From Ixodes scapularis (lineage: Eukaryota > Arthropoda > Arachnida > Ixodida > Ixodidae), in the NCBI RefSeq assembly GCF_016920785.2, contig NW_024609879.1:16994078-17058077 (forward strand): DNA of 64,000 bases, read 5' to 3'. Under the pieces are notes generated by a model. It did not search any database. It saw only the letters and a program-made list of their open reading frames with translations, and had not been told where the DNA came from. This document shows, piece by piece, positions 48,201 to 53,780 of the stretch (its first letter is position 1; the number at the start of each line of letters is the position of its first letter). The translations under genes were made by a program, and so were the position numbers.

Positions 48201-51200
48201 AAGCCATGAGTTTGTTTCCTCACACGGCACGTCGTAGCCCGTATTTCTATTGGTTTTTCTATTTGTGCTGTTCGCGCAAAGCTGCAATTGCCGTCTTGAA
48301 TTAATCTCTGTAGAGTGGATATTCACTCAGCTGGAAGTGATGCTTCACGGGCTGAGAAATTGCTTTTCGATCAACGTGAATGCAGTCAAAGCCGCGACTT
48401 GCGGCAGGTGTTAAATGTACGGAGCTACGCTGGCTACGCCGTGGCGAGCCCGAAAACGTCTAGCGCTCATCCCAGCGCGCCACGGAGGGCAGTTTCTCCA
48501 GGAACCGTAGTATATTTAAACAACAAAATAAAGGGTAGCTTTTTTTTTTTTTTTTCGATTTTCCCTACTATTGTTTTTTAATGCCGAAATTCTATACTGT
48601 AAATATACGTACTTTCTGTCACGATTTCATACTGTTTAGTCCTTGCCCCAGAGCGCAATCGCTCTCGGGGACGAGACAATTCCGACAGTCACATTGGCCA
48701 CTGTACGATAGGAGCTTCTACTGTTCAGACCAGCGTTCCAACATGACTATACGCACGTTGATCGATTGCACGTAATCCCTCGAATGGCATTAAACCTTTT
48801 AATATAAAGCGGAATGTCAACCTGCGACACCCCGCCCCCTCCGATCACGGCCCGACCAGCGGCATCAATGCCCAACAGTTTACGATCTCATCTTCTTGTT
48901 ACACCACTGATACGCGAACACACGGTCACATCGGCGATAATTCCAGTCTTCTGTTCACAACCCACAACACTGCCATCACAATATTGCAGCTATGTTTCTG
49001 ACACGCACAAACACAAAACCACAATGAACGCCGGTTGCACTGGGCATCGGAAAACAGAACCGAGCTCAGGGGGGAAGGCACCCAGGCAGCCGGCAGCAAA
49101 ACCTGCCTGTCTTGGACGCAGTTCCTGCGGTTTCCATAACGTCGAAAACGTCGACACAGCTCCTCGTGGTTTCGCTATACTGTAGTTCCGCATGAGTCCC
49201 GCAATCCGGAGACGGCCATCCCCCAGTGTACGTGGCACTGCTGGCACTGCTCCGGAACTTCGCTGTTTCTAGCGGCTTCGTTTGCTCGTTTGATAAAATT
49301 AGTGATAAAAACGTCAATGCAACCAAAATGTTCTGCACGTTTAGACTAGAAGACGGAATTACAGACGGCCTTCGCTGCCGCTGAAGCTCAATCAACTCAG
49401 CAGCTATTTATTAAACAACGTGCGCGACCTGCTCGAAAAACGAAACCGAAAGACGATGAGTCGGGAGGGCGAAAGCTTTCTCCCGTCTGCCTGGAGAAGA
49501 AGAAAAACGTCTCGTTTCTCCCTTTTTCTCGTGTCCGCTTGGGGGCGCGTCGGTAGAAGGGAGGAAGACGCGCCGTTGCTACTTTTTTCCTCCATTTTTT
49601 TTTTGGAGTGCAGCTCCGCTGGTCTTGCTTCTTCACCGGAGTGGAAAAGCTGAAAGTTTTTCTAAAGTTCCCACTTGTTCTTGCACCTACTGCCATTGTC
49701 CTGACGACGTAACGTCCGAAAGTGTACCCGTAGAGTGTGTGTGTGTTATGGCGGTTTGGCCGAGGGCTGGCCGGGTCGTCTTGAACGCAGCTTCCTTCCT
49801 CTCCCTCCTTAATCGATATAACTTTGACGGATGTGAAACCGATTATTATTAATTATCGTTACTTTGCAGTCATGCGCCTGGGCAAGAAGAAAGAGCGGGA
49901 GTCCGACCGCGACGCCCGCTGTCAGCTGGTGGAAGGAGTGCACCGGCTGATCTGCTCCTGCAGAAACCTCCAGGCGCCACTCAAGGGTGAGCAGTCTTTC
50001 GTTTGCCCCTCGACCCAGTTGTTCGACATTTCTTGCCAGTTGCAGCGCCACACGGGCAGAGTGGACCTGTTGGTGCTTTGGCCGCACAGCATAGAGTGGC
50101 GGTTTGCCAGCACGGATTCTTGCGAGATGTAACAGACGTCCAGTGAACCTGTCCTAAATGTCAAGGTGGTTAAGTAGGAACATCAGCCGACTCGGTGGCT
50201 CCGAGGCAGCGCCGGCCAACGGATCCCCAGGTGGCAGGTTCGAATCCCGACCGAGGTCCCGCAATCTGACGGAGGCTCATTGCGTAGAAGGTTTTCAGTT
50301 GCTCACCAAAACGTCACCGGGAAAGTCGAGATTAATCCTGTCCACAGGCCCTTTGTTGGTTTGGCATGTAGAATGCCCAGATTTGACTTTTAAAGGCCGA
50401 CAACCAGACTCGAGATTCTGCAAGGCAGAAAATCCTCCTCACCACGGGGGAGGAGGAAACAGGCAGCGGTGGACAGGGTAGAAGGGGGGAGAGGAGAAAG
50501 CGAGAGAAAAGTGGAAAGCACGAACTGGTCGTCGGTCTTTAAGCACTGCTACACGAGCTACTTATATTGTGATGATGTAGCAGAGTGTTTCTCCACATTC
50601 AAATAACAACAGGGATCTGAAAGGTTGGTTCCTAAGGTTCATTGGCCTGCTTGTGCAGACATGTTAGTAAACCTTTTTTCTCGTTGGCCATGGTACCTCT
50701 GGAGAGCCCAATACTAGAATGACTGAAAACATCAGGATGTCCAGTTCTTTGGGAAGTTTAAGGGTTTTGGGTAATTCTTGTTGCTTTGATGCGATAGGAT
50801 ACAATATTCTCTCTAACTCTGAGAGAAAGTCAGGTTGTCACAGTGCCGGTGGCCCGTACCTCTTGGTATGTGACATCTAAGCTGAAAAATCAATACCTAC
50901 ATTGTGTGGCCAAATTTCAAGATAACTGGAGTTCAATCTAATTATCCCAGTTGTTGATGAATGTCACGTAAAGTATTTTTAGTAAACATATTCTTATGGA
51001 AAGGGGCGAACCTATATCGAGTGATTGTAGCAGCCGAGTTCTGTAATCCTCTTCTGTCGGTAAAAATGAGCTTCAATTGAAGTTTATTTTTACCGACGTG
51101 CTGTTTCAACACTACTTCTCTGGCCTTAGTGCATACTGCTCCCATAATGCTATGCACACCTAGGGCACTATTGGGCGGTTGCGTCCAGAAATTCACTTTC

Positions 51201-52089
51201 AACAGCCGGATCACAGTAGATTGTATGTAACACTTGACCGAGCAATAGGGAGCTCTGAAATTAATAGGCTTTTCTAGCAACAGGAGTCGCATTAAATCGG
51301 GTTCGTAGAATTCTGTCGTTTGTGGAATCTAGAGAAATGCTGTAAGTGAGCTTAGCTAGATAAAACACTACTAGACACACCGTGCTTTGTGTACATTATA
51401 TTTGTCATCTCGGTCAAGTCATGTAGCCACTATTGCCCATTGCAACATAAAAAGGTGAAGAACCCTGTGCTTGCTGCAAAATTGGTGGTTCCCTCCTTCC
51501 AGCATCTGCTCTGCTAAAGTGGAAAGGGTGTAGGCCTTTGTGGTAGGGGCTTTTCCTGCTATTCATAACCTGCAACAGACCATAGACCAACCTTGCGTTA
51601 TGCAGCAAGAACCTATCGTAATGCCGTCCCATCTTCAAGCTTCTCGTGTACCAACTGGACTTGTACCTCGCTTGACTTCCTTTTCGAAAGCAGTAGAGAA
51701 AAATAATGGCCACTAGGCTCCTCTTTACAGCCTCCTTTTAAGGGTGTTGTTGCACTGTTGCGGAGGGGACGGTACGGAGGAAGAGCAGGGGCATATCTTC
51801 CTCTCCGTACCTTCCCCTCCTCCTCCTCGAGAGCTGCAGTCTAATTGGGCGTTACAGAGTTAAAAATGACTTACAATCGTGTAAATATGGTAGTCATTTG
51901 AGAGATAATGCGGCCATCGGATGCAGTGTCGTGCTGAAACGTTTCCCACGTCCTTTCGACGCAGTCACGATCGACAGCGTGGAGTGGACGGGAGTCAAGT
52001 TCTTCCAGCTGAGCTCCCAGTGGCAGACGCACATCAAGTACTTCCCGGTCGGGCTGTACATGGCACCCGAGCACAGCCAGAGCCACTAG
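6097..52089 (+). CDS. PACS: PACS family sorting protein, 3' portion of gene (11 exons)
   Basis: PACS proteins are cytosolic adaptors that link acidic-cluster cargo such as furin to AP-1, AP-3, GGA and COPI coats, and act in TGN/endosome sorting and ER-mitochondria contacts. In the window, exons 6097-6219, 8247-8437, 14984-15138, 20468-20678, 28690-28732, 28820-28859, 32955-33069, 36803-36935, 45201-45282, 49870-49986 and 51965-52089 join without a frame break into 444 codons plus TAG. All junction phases agree. The product covers the end of the middle region and the whole C-terminal region that defines the family. Recognised blocks include SRIQKFCNCNS, PPEWQAYLRFFFVP, PVARYLSSVD, QLPVAEAMVTYK, TTPPSSPS, TKEKKQK and VKFFQLSSQW. 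The N-terminal cargo-binding part lies upstream of the window. The Drosophila counterpart is KrT95D. Introns are mostly 2-8 kb and loaded with transposons. Confidence 0.93.
6220..8246. other. PACS intron A-B content
   Basis: About 6290-6760 consists of degenerate repeats of roughly 100 bp around phrases like CTTTGGCACTTG and GCCAAG. About 7565-7640 matches, in reverse, part of the repeat at 37231-37460. Nothing else recognised. Confidence 0.5.
8247..8437 (+). CDS. PACS: PACS exon B
   Basis: Acceptor TTGCAG and donor GTGAGT. The 191 nt give 63 codons plus two bases. The peptide begins PWVLDQLGQLF and ends ALVSRIQK, with the split codon completed as Phe by the next exon. It aligns with the start of the PACS C-terminal region, where a short helix is followed by an ILVN-like strand (here LLLVEAPW) and the SRIQ helix. 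Third codon positions are strongly GC-rich, unlike the flanking introns. Confidence 0.88.
8782..8957. mobile_element. 176-bp Tigger-type MITE
   Basis: Ends CAGTAAAACTTCGTTATAAC and the reverse complement of CAGTAAAACCTCGTTATAAC, each next to a TA dinucleotide (8780-8781 and 8958-8959). The interior is a further imperfect palindrome with the phrase ATAACAAACTAATGG repeated. It sits about 345 bp downstream of a PACS exon. Confidence 0.9.
9100..10464 (-). pseudogene. Tigger/pogo transposase, decayed
   Basis: In order on the - strand: an N-terminal CENP-B-like helix-turn-helix (KRTILDEIRQNVKKTDVARE, then STLSTIIKN), a second helix-turn-helix region (NVEAALYTWFVDDHS), the first catalytic Asp in context (IYNADETGLFFKHPP), then KNGKNRVTVPF, and later LEAIKVLFLSQ and the ARAWRNVELPTVLRF helix. 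This is the domain order of Tigger-derived transposases. The reading frame changes several times between about 10410 and 9130 and the middle of the DDE domain is damaged, so it is inactive. The element's own TIRs are not evident around it. Confidence 0.85.
10724..11413. mobile_element. TTAA-flanked element with ~140-bp TIRs
   Basis: TTAA at 10720-10723 and 11414-11417 flanks AGGACACACGCAAAG on the left and its inverted partner on the right. The inverted arms stay similar for about 140 bp each (to about 10866 and from about 11274), including the phrase ACAAATTTGTAGTTG. The core is GC-rich with CGCCGC runs and has no transposase. The TTAA target suggests a piggyBac-like or similar non-autonomous element. 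Confidence 0.78.
11831..14475 (+). mobile_element. hAT-type element, copy 1, interrupted
   Basis: Begins TAGGGGTATGCGAATACC and ends with the inverted version, GAGTATTCGCTCACCCTTA. Near-matching 8-bp flanks (TCTACAAC and TCTAAAAC) fit a hAT target duplication. The ends are rich in GAATA/TATTC phrases. A second copy lies reversed at 39760-44439. Removing the insertion at 12311-13490 leaves about 1.46 kb. No intact transposase is seen; the short frames at 13593-13829 and 14044-14304 are unrecognised. Confidence 0.85.
12311..13490. mobile_element. hAT-type element nested in hAT copy 1
   Basis: Ends CAGGGTGTCGAACCGGAACC and GGTTCGACACACTG, inverted relative to each other, inside a run of ATATATAT on both sides that would be the 8-bp target duplication. 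Tandem GAACCG/CGGTTC phrases fill both ends. The reverse hAT copy near 41860 lacks it, giving an empty site. No transposase recognised. Confidence 0.82.
14765..14830. mobile_element. solo end of a CCGTATTTACTCGCAT element
   Basis: TACCGTATTTACTCGCATAT followed by an AT-rich segment is the same terminus as the element at 17558-18669, but no matching inverted end is found nearby. A truncated copy. Confidence 0.55.
14984..15138 (+). CDS. PACS: PACS exon C
   Basis: Acceptor TATTCCAG, donor GTGGGT, 155 nt. It encodes CNCNSRAPLTVRVGLLGSD, then FLHSVVRLYVEHFSTKPPEW and AYLRFFFVPTG. The CNCNS phrase, the hydrophobic strand, the long helix and the W-x-x-Y-x-R-F block are hallmarks of the PACS C-terminal region. 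It ends one base into a Gly codon, which the next exon completes. Confidence 0.93.
15250..17193. mobile_element. hAT-type element with perfect 8-bp duplication
   Basis: ATGTTTTC flanks both sides (15242-15249 and 17194-17201). Left end TAAGGATGTGTGAATGG, right end GAATATTCGCACAACCCTA. Subterminal phrases rich in GAATA/TATTC relate it to the other two hAT copies, but the interior is different. It begins 112 bp after the donor of PACS exon C. The interior includes a fragment of the CAGCGAAGCTGTA repeat (about 15430-15605) and the module shared with 45565-46035. Confidence 0.82.
15647..16128. repeat. ~480-bp module shared with 45565-46035
   Basis: The two stretches match in the same orientation over nearly their whole length, for example GTTAACTTTAGAACTACACGG near the start and GTGTGGGGACAACA near the end. 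Here it lies inside a hAT-flanked segment; the other copy has different flanks, so it is a repeat in its own right. Confidence 0.78.
17558..18669. mobile_element. nested CCGTATTTACTCGCATAATG element
   Basis: CCGTATTTACTCGCATAATG at the left and an inverted end TATGCGAGTAAATACGG at the right, with TA on both sides. It contains a G run of about 22 bases (17616-17637). The right end carries four tandem 17-bp units. No transposase seen. The terminus CCGTATTT is shared with elements at 24975 and 52478. Confidence 0.82.
18592..18659. repeat. four 17-bp tandem subterminal units
   Basis: Units start at 18592, 18609, 18626 and 18643. Each reads GTGC(G/A)TTT(A/C)TTATGCGA and the last runs straight into the terminal GTAAATACGG. 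The unit is a copy of the TIR sequence, so this looks like repeated subterminal binding sites. Confidence 0.85.
19650..20467. other. PACS intron C-D remainder
   Basis: No gene. About 20300-20350 is similar to 46098-46150 (shared phrase GTGC(T/C)TAGGTGTACCTC), so a dispersed repeat lies close upstream of PACS exon D. Confidence 0.5.
20468..20678 (+). CDS. PACS: PACS exon D
   Basis: Acceptor GTGCAG, donor GTGCGC, 211 nt. It encodes GPGSSPVARYLSSVDNCYAS and ends QLPVAEAMVTYKGH plus a split Ser codon. PVARYL-x-SVD and QLPVAEAM-x-TYK are near-invariant in the family. The insert SPEAPELADRVADYLSG matches the position of the variable helix before the second motif. Confidence 0.94.
20679..23279. other. 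PACS intron D-E, first part
   Basis: No gene recognised. 21345-21395 carries a fragment of the CAGCGAAGCTGT repeat. 22200-23100 is AT-rich with poly-T runs. The remaining open frames are short and without similarity I can name. Confidence 0.5.
23280..24890 (-). pseudogene. Mutator-like transposase, decayed
   Basis: Read on the - strand from about 24880 down: a Cys-bearing region (CGTCGAVLIVGCRCEK), NLGSMQTIKSIGKGS with a MNASHRGLH block, GVEAVCKVYAEMNPH, a DGTW segment, VCDGDSQIYLALSDDKTYG, KEDCGNRVKKRIGSAF, then YPISSTAEEFHHELCPSGP with SWC, and finally SLHSIIWSVLPKDENESLIA. This order matches the Mutator-like transposase domain common in arthropod genomes, with the DGD and CPSG-x-x-SWC signatures. 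Stop codons and frame changes break it throughout, and a segment of about 85 bp is tandemly duplicated at 23680-23850. Confidence 0.82.
23680..23850. repeat. ~85-bp tandem duplication inside the Mutator pseudogene
   Basis: TGTTTACACCAGCTTGCAGG starts at about 23681 and again at about 23766, and the following bases (GGGCACA-TTCATGGTGG, CAGTTGAGCTGAT) recur as well. Copies have diverged, so the duplication is not recent. Confidence 0.75.
24975..25868. mobile_element. 894-bp CCGTATTTGCAGGAATATAA element
   Basis: Left end CCGTATTTGCAGGAATATAA, right end the inverse of CCGTATCTGCACGAATATAA, with TA on both sides. No transposase recognised. The middle has degenerate CTTGGCTTGG repeats (about 25478-25545), a motif also present at 18433-18465. 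Confidence 0.85.
25869..27000. other. no gene recognised
   Basis: 25860-26470 is open over 200 codons on both strands and CpG-rich, but neither product resembles a known protein and both frames overlap the transposon edge at 25868. Treated as non-coding. The rest is AT-rich. Confidence 0.45.
27010..28370 (+). mobile_element. THAP-bearing DNA transposon remnant
   Basis: About 130-140 bp at 27027-27170 reappear inverted at 28215-28360, both with GGTTGCG-CCGGTGCATTC-like and CATCTTTGGGTCCAA phrases. Between them, 27071-27397 encodes the second half of a THAP zinc finger: REWLARINPKDLDKDVDEYQ followed by VCSRLFVSGKYRH, as in the C-terminal Cys-x-x-His part of the domain. The first Cys pair and the upstream part are not recognisable. 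THAP domains occur in P-type and other transposases. Family is uncertain. A minisatellite-type repeat copy lies inside (27806-28200). Confidence 0.55.
27806..28200. repeat. CAGCGGAGCTGTTA repeat, copy without minisatellite
   Basis: Starts with ACAGCAGAGCTGTTA, passes through GTACAGCTACCGCCATCTATGAGC and GGTGGCAACCTTTC, and ends near CTACAGCTTCGCTG and CTTCTTCACCAGAGTGGAA. The same order is found at 35427-36045 and 46776-47195, but here the 12-bp array is missing. Confidence 0.7.
28690..28732 (+). CDS. PACS: PACS micro-exon E (43 nt)
   Basis: Acceptor TTCCCAG, donor GTAAGT. It encodes SDDESTQVFIPFIS, completing the Ser split from exon D. The acidic stretch followed by FIPF is a conserved PACS block. 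It ends in phase 0. Only 87 nt separate it from the next micro-exon, in a gene whose other introns exceed 1.9 kb. Confidence 0.88.
28820..28859 (+). CDS. PACS: PACS micro-exon F (40 nt)
   Basis: Acceptor TTTTGCAG, donor GTACTG. It encodes DVKIGVMDGVSSS plus the first base of a Val codon. Read through from exon E it gives FIPFISDVKIGVMD, matching the family pattern FIPF-x-x-x-VK-x-G. Its small size means it could be included or skipped together with exon E; the pair totals 83 nt, so skipping both would shift the frame. Confidence 0.87.
29366..29740. mobile_element. 375-bp foldback element with two central hairpins
   Basis: GTGACTCCAGCGAA at 29366-29379 is inverted at 29727-29740, and neighbouring bases (GCGCTGCTCAG, AGGAGGTCGTT) are also inverted at the other end. 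The centre holds two perfect hairpins: 17-bp arms 29497-29513/29518-29534 and 26-bp arms 29540-29565/29570-29595, each with a 4-base loop. Confidence 0.8.
30061..30290. repeat. dispersed repeat related to 37231-37460
   Basis: Shares ordered phrases with 37231-37460 (AAACCATGT followed by GGGAACTGATACC and GATC); a shorter piece lies reversed near 7565-7640. Old, diverged family with no coding evidence. Confidence 0.6.
32645..32800. mobile_element. ~155-bp MITE-like inverted repeat
   Basis: Left TCGAATCTCGTTAATTCAAA and, at the right, GTTTGAATTAAGAGAGTTTT, imperfect inverted ends around an AT-rich core that repeats TAGTTTGAAT. It ends about 155 bp before PACS exon G. Confidence 0.6.
32955..33069 (+). 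CDS. PACS: PACS exon G (Ser/Pro-rich linker)
   Basis: Acceptor TTACGCAG, donor GTGCGT, 115 nt. It encodes DLEEALPGSSPPGG, ESTTPPSSPSMSS and AGLAPAG. The TPPSSPS block occurs at the same place in vertebrate PACS proteins and is a plausible proline-directed phosphorylation cluster; that is inference. The exon begins after one base of a Val codon and ends after two bases of a Gly codon. Confidence 0.88.
35427..36045. repeat. CAGCGGAGCTGTTA repeat with 12-bp minisatellite
   Basis: Begins TTTTTACAGCGGAGCTGTTA, passes through GACAGCTACCGCCATCTATG and TTTCACCAGAGTGGAAAGGC, then an array of a 12-bp unit near GAGGTCGTCCTT from about 35640 to 35975 (roughly 27 units), and closes with GTACAGCTTCGCTGG. 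The array is open in all forward frames because 12 is a multiple of 3; it would read as (E/D/K)VVL repeats, which I regard as chance. A second arrayed copy is at 46776-47195. Confidence 0.85.
36435..36646. repeat. ~100-bp-arm palindrome of a tRNA-derived sequence
   Basis: Arms 36435-36534 and 36547-36646 are inverted copies with only a few mismatches around a 12-base spacer. Each arm contains a tRNA 3' half: the T arm GGTCCCGGGTTCGATACC with a B-box GGTTCGATACC, followed by CAGGCGGATTTTTTCAGACG. The right copy has TTTGA for TTCGA. Each copy lacks the A-box half, as if two 5'-truncated SINEs met head to head. It lies about 155 bp before PACS exon H. Confidence 0.85.
36803..36935 (+). CDS. PACS: PACS exon H with GC donor
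   Basis: Acceptor ACGTCCAG, 133 nt, encoding CPSGGPQGEAMDLQLDYW and on to KLTLKAWFRSVQ. MDLQLDYW and the FRS-x-Q end match the family. The exon must end after CAG to stay in phase with VWRLANTSE of the next exon, and the next bases are GCAAGG, so the intron appears to begin with GC rather than GT. A downstream alternative AG (exon from 36817) breaks the frame with exon G and is rejected. Confidence 0.87.
36936..39759. other. PACS intron H-I, first part
   Basis: 37231-37460 is the repeat noted at 30061. 37726-38570 is bounded by GCGGGTTATACGC-like phrases and holds two short hydrophobic frames on the - strand (37930-38145, 38096-38317) that I do not recognise. A CCACCA/ATCATC microsatellite lies at about 39372-39412. 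Confidence 0.5.
40303..41431 (-). mobile_element. TA-flanked interspersed element, copy 2
   Basis: Reverse-oriented match to 731-2051, for example AATAAAGCTTAGTTTGAGG inside and GCACTATAAGCAG near its right end. The end at 41431 (CTAAACTG, then TA) is intact; the other end lacks about 25 bp present in copy 1. It interrupts hAT copy 2. Confidence 0.82.
42253..44358. mobile_element. CCCGAGAGAT-type element, itself interrupted
   Basis: Ends CGGTAAAATCCCGAGAGATG and the inverse of CCGTGAAATCCCGAGAGATA, with TA on each side. hAT copy 1 shows the empty site ATCACTATTCAAT exactly, which fixes both boundaries. Only about 255 bp of it remain outside the inner element (42323-44173). A related end fragment lies at 53594-53780. 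Confidence 0.88.
42323..44173 (+). mobile_element. pogo-like element with transposase ends only
   Basis: TIR CCGTAAAAACCC on both sides with TA flanks (42321-42322, 44174-44175). Inside, 43645-43857 encodes the N-terminal DNA-binding domain (TGNRATGRQFAVNEGSIRGW, then RRQKQALFACNGTRRSF), a BrkDBD/CENP-B-like helix-turn-helix. 43854-44045 encodes the C-terminus (SFKCGISNALDGTEDYCLWE) ending in an acidic tail and TAA. The catalytic DDE core between them is missing and the two parts are in different frames. A non-autonomous deletion derivative. Confidence 0.85.
44448..45200. other. PACS intron H-I, last part
   Basis: AT-rich with GAATA/TATTC phrases like those of the hAT ends near 44520-44590. 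No gene. Confidence 0.5.
45201..45282 (+). CDS. PACS: PACS exon I
   Basis: Acceptor TGTGCACAG, donor GTAGGT, 82 nt. It encodes VWRLANTSEALGPSLTLNY and VTKEKKQK plus one base. The VTKEK-x-KK block is conserved in PACS proteins. The donor GTAGGT keeps the frame with IMRLGKKKERE in the next exon; the nearby GT four bases downstream does not. Confidence 0.88.
45565..46035. repeat. ~470-bp module, second copy
   Basis: Same-orientation match to 15647-16128. Downstream, 46098-46150 also resembles 20300-20350. The function is unknown; frames in it are not conserved between copies. Confidence 0.78.
46211..46285 (+). repeat. tRNA-like SINE head
   Basis: ATAGCTCAGTGGTAATGC is a canonical D-arm/A-box and GGTTCAATTTC a near-canonical B-box, spaced as in a tRNA. 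CTCC/GGAG pair as an anticodon stem, with a loop that can be read as UCA or, by one-base slippage, CAC. The acceptor arm does not pair well and an AAC/TAC-rich tandem array follows (46330-46402), so I call a SINE or tRNA pseudogene rather than a working tRNA. Confidence 0.65.
46776..47195. repeat. CAGCGGAGCTGTTA repeat with 12-bp minisatellite, copy 2
   Basis: Same order as 35427-36045: TACAGCGGAGCTGTTA, GACAGCTACTGCCATCTATG, TTTCACCAAAGTGGAAAGGC, then 12-bp GAGGTCGTCCTN-like units from about 46945 to 47180 (about 19 units). The two arrays differ in unit order and number. Confidence 0.83.
47196..49604. other. PACS intron I-J content
   Basis: No gene recognised. Short internally repetitive text occurs at 47205-47300 (variants of AGGGGAG and AGGAAC). 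Frames such as 48814-49185 and 49066-49395 lie opposite each other and have no recognised domain. Confidence 0.45.
49605..49665. repeat. end fragment of the CAGCGGAGCTGTTA repeat
   Basis: GTGCAGCTCCGCTGGTCTTG then CTTCTTCACCGGAGTGGAAAA, the 3' end module of the family at 35427 and 46776, about 200 bp upstream of PACS exon J. Confidence 0.7.
49870..49986 (+). CDS. PACS: PACS exon J
   Basis: Acceptor ACTTTGCAG, donor GTGAGC, 117 nt. It encodes MRLGKKKERESDRDARCQL, then VEGVHRLICSCRNLQAPLK plus one base of a Val codon. The basic run followed by the V-x-G-V-x-RLIC helix is a clear PACS signature and ends in the segment that leads into the terminal strand pair. Confidence 0.91.
50178..50540 (+). 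mobile_element. tRNA-derived SINE
   Basis: A tRNA-like head with GGTGGCTCCGAGGCAGC and the canonical B-box GGTTCGAATCC, followed by an unrelated body with a purine-rich GGAGGAGGAAACAGG and GAGAGGAGAAAGCGAGAG tail. Similar tRNA-type SINEs (Ruka) are described from ticks; assignment to that family is not tested. Confidence 0.7.
51965..52089 (+). CDS. PACS: PACS terminal exon K with stop
   Basis: Acceptor TTCGACGCAG, then 125 nt ending TAG at 52087-52089. It encodes VTIDSVEWTGVKFFQLSSQW and HIKYFPVGLYMAPEHSQSH. IDGVEW-x-x-VKFFQL-x-x-QW-x-x-H-x-K-x-FP is the canonical PACS C-terminus. No AATAAA occurs between the stop and the transposon at 52478; the first good signal is at 53452. Confidence 0.94.
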
Positions 52090-52477
52090 AAGGGGAGGGA
52101 CCCCGGACCAGAGGACAGCCACATTCGCCGGCCCGTGCAGTGCGGACTCTCTCTTCACGGCGACCCGTGCGTGGGAGTCGATCGAAAAGACAATCGTGGG
52201 GTTGCACCCGCGTGTAGCGTTCACGAGGGCAAGAGGACCCCTATTTATTTGCGAGTTCTGGGGGCGTTGGTCTTCCAGCCAGGCACTCGATTGGGTCCTG
52301 CCGTAGTCACATGATGTGCCAGGTGTCGTTGTGTTTGTATGTACATATCCACCCACCCCCCTTTCCCTCGAGGGCGTCATCGCCCCAAGGTTGTCTCCGT
52401 AGCCGCGCGCTCCGGGTCGGGAATCGTGGCCTTGCGTTCCGACCGGAGCAGCACTGGAACGCCGGATGTCGCGAGTA

Positions 52478-53174
52478 CCGTATTTATTTGAGTCTAACAC
52501 GCCCTCGATTGTAACGCGCACCTATTTTTCGTGGTCCGAAAAAAAAACGTGATGACCTCAGTTGTTACGTGCACCAGATTTTGTAGGTTGGATAGAGAAA
52601 TGAAACTTTTTCTCACTTAAACAACGAAGGTTTATTCTAAATGCTTCAATCTTGCGATGAAATGAACAGCGCTGTCTCTCTCCGGCGAGGTCGTCATCAC
52701 GACGCCGGTCCGGTGCAGCACCCGTGGGGCGGTATGCATCACTCGTCATCGTTGTCGGACCACTCCTTATCGCTGTCAACGGCCCAAAGCATTTCACCTT
52801 CGGTGCCGTCCATAGCGTTAGAAATTCCGCACTTCTTGAAGGCCTTGATAACCATGGCAGACGGGATCGTGCACCAGGCACCTTTCGCCCATCCGACGAA
52901 GTCCTGCAGCGAGGCAAGAGCCTGGAAAACTAAACGCGCGTGATGCAGCCCGATTTCCACCGCTCTCCGCGCACAATATCATTTTTCTTTTGAATCCAGC
53001 ATCATGGTGAATGCGGCGTATCTTTGCAGTGGGAACTTCCATGCTGATACGAATGGAGCGGCCATTTTGAAATATCGATGGCGATATGGTAGCGCAGTTT
53101 TGGTTGTGGCGCGCATAGATTTTCGGACCTATTTCCCCGTAAAAAAGGTGCGCATTAGATTCGAGTAAATACGG
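52478..53174 (-). mobile_element. 697-bp internally deleted pogo-like element
   Basis: Ends CCGTATTTATTTGAGTCTAA and the inverse of CCGTATTTACTCGAATCTAA with TA flanks. On the - strand it carries the N-terminal helix-turn-helix start of a transposase (RRIHHDAGFKRKMILCAES, GGNRAASRAF) and then the C-terminal part (AMVIKAFKKCGISNAMDG, then TEGEMLWAVDSDKEWSDNDD and stop). The DDE core is absent and a frame change separates the halves. It starts 389 bp after the PACS stop codon. Confidence 0.9.
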
Positions 53175-53451
53175 TAATCTTCGAGCCAGCGACCAGTGCT
53201 CCTACAAGTCTAGAGCCAGAGGAACGCTATGGTTTGTCATTTTGTACAGGTGGATCTTTTTTTTTAGGCCAACGTTGGCGGTACTGTTTATTTAAGTCAT
53301 CTGCGATTCTCCGGTGTATAACGAAATGTGCGCGTATTGGTGTCTCGAAGCAGTTTCTTTCGTTGTAGATGTCTTAGCGTGAGTCAATTGTGTGGGAATT
53401 TAGGTGTCACAATGTCGTCTACACATTGTATGTGGCGTTGAGAACAGAAGT

Positions 53452-53457
53452 AATAAA
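53452..53457 (+). promoter_or_regulatory. candidate poly(A) signal for PACS
   Basis: AATAAA, followed within 20 bases by TTATTTGGGTTTGT, a GU-rich context. It is the first such hexamer after the stop at 52089. If used, the 3' UTR is about 1.4 kb and includes the pogo-like element. Confidence 0.35.
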
Positions 53458-53593
53458 TTATTATTTGGGTTTGTCGAGCGAAGCCAGGCTCGTGGCAGTT
53501 CGTACTTACCTAATTTCTTTCAGTGTAGCTGCGGTGTTTGAGGACGGTCATTAGCCTGACAGTGCTCCAGTATCGCTGAGACAAATTAGTTAC

Positions 53594-53780
53594 CGTGATC
53601 GCCTGAGAGATGGCCCACCCAAAATCGCGAGAAAATTGGGCGAAAATAAGGAGTGGGCTAACTTTCAGTGTACAATCGAGAGTAGTTGAAAAAATGCTAT
53701 TTTTAGGTTGTGTGTCTGTCAAACTTGTTATTGCGGCGAGGGGCAATAAAGCAAAGGTGACTGTACTTCCCAGTCAGCAG
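53594..53780 (+). mobile_element. end fragment of the CCCGAGAGAT-type element
   Basis: Matches the reverse complement of 44175-44358: GTGGGCTAACTTTCAGTGTA and GCTATTTTTAGGTTGTGT are shared with small changes. Only one end is present. Confidence 0.75.

Noticed and set aside
47870..49420. Possible solo LTR or retrotransposon leader
   Set aside because: A TATA-like spot near 47990 and open frames are present, but no paired terminal repeats, primer-binding site or target duplication were found.
51871..52521. 216-codon frame on the - strand
   Set aside because: It is the antisense of PACS exon K, whose + strand matches the family precisely.
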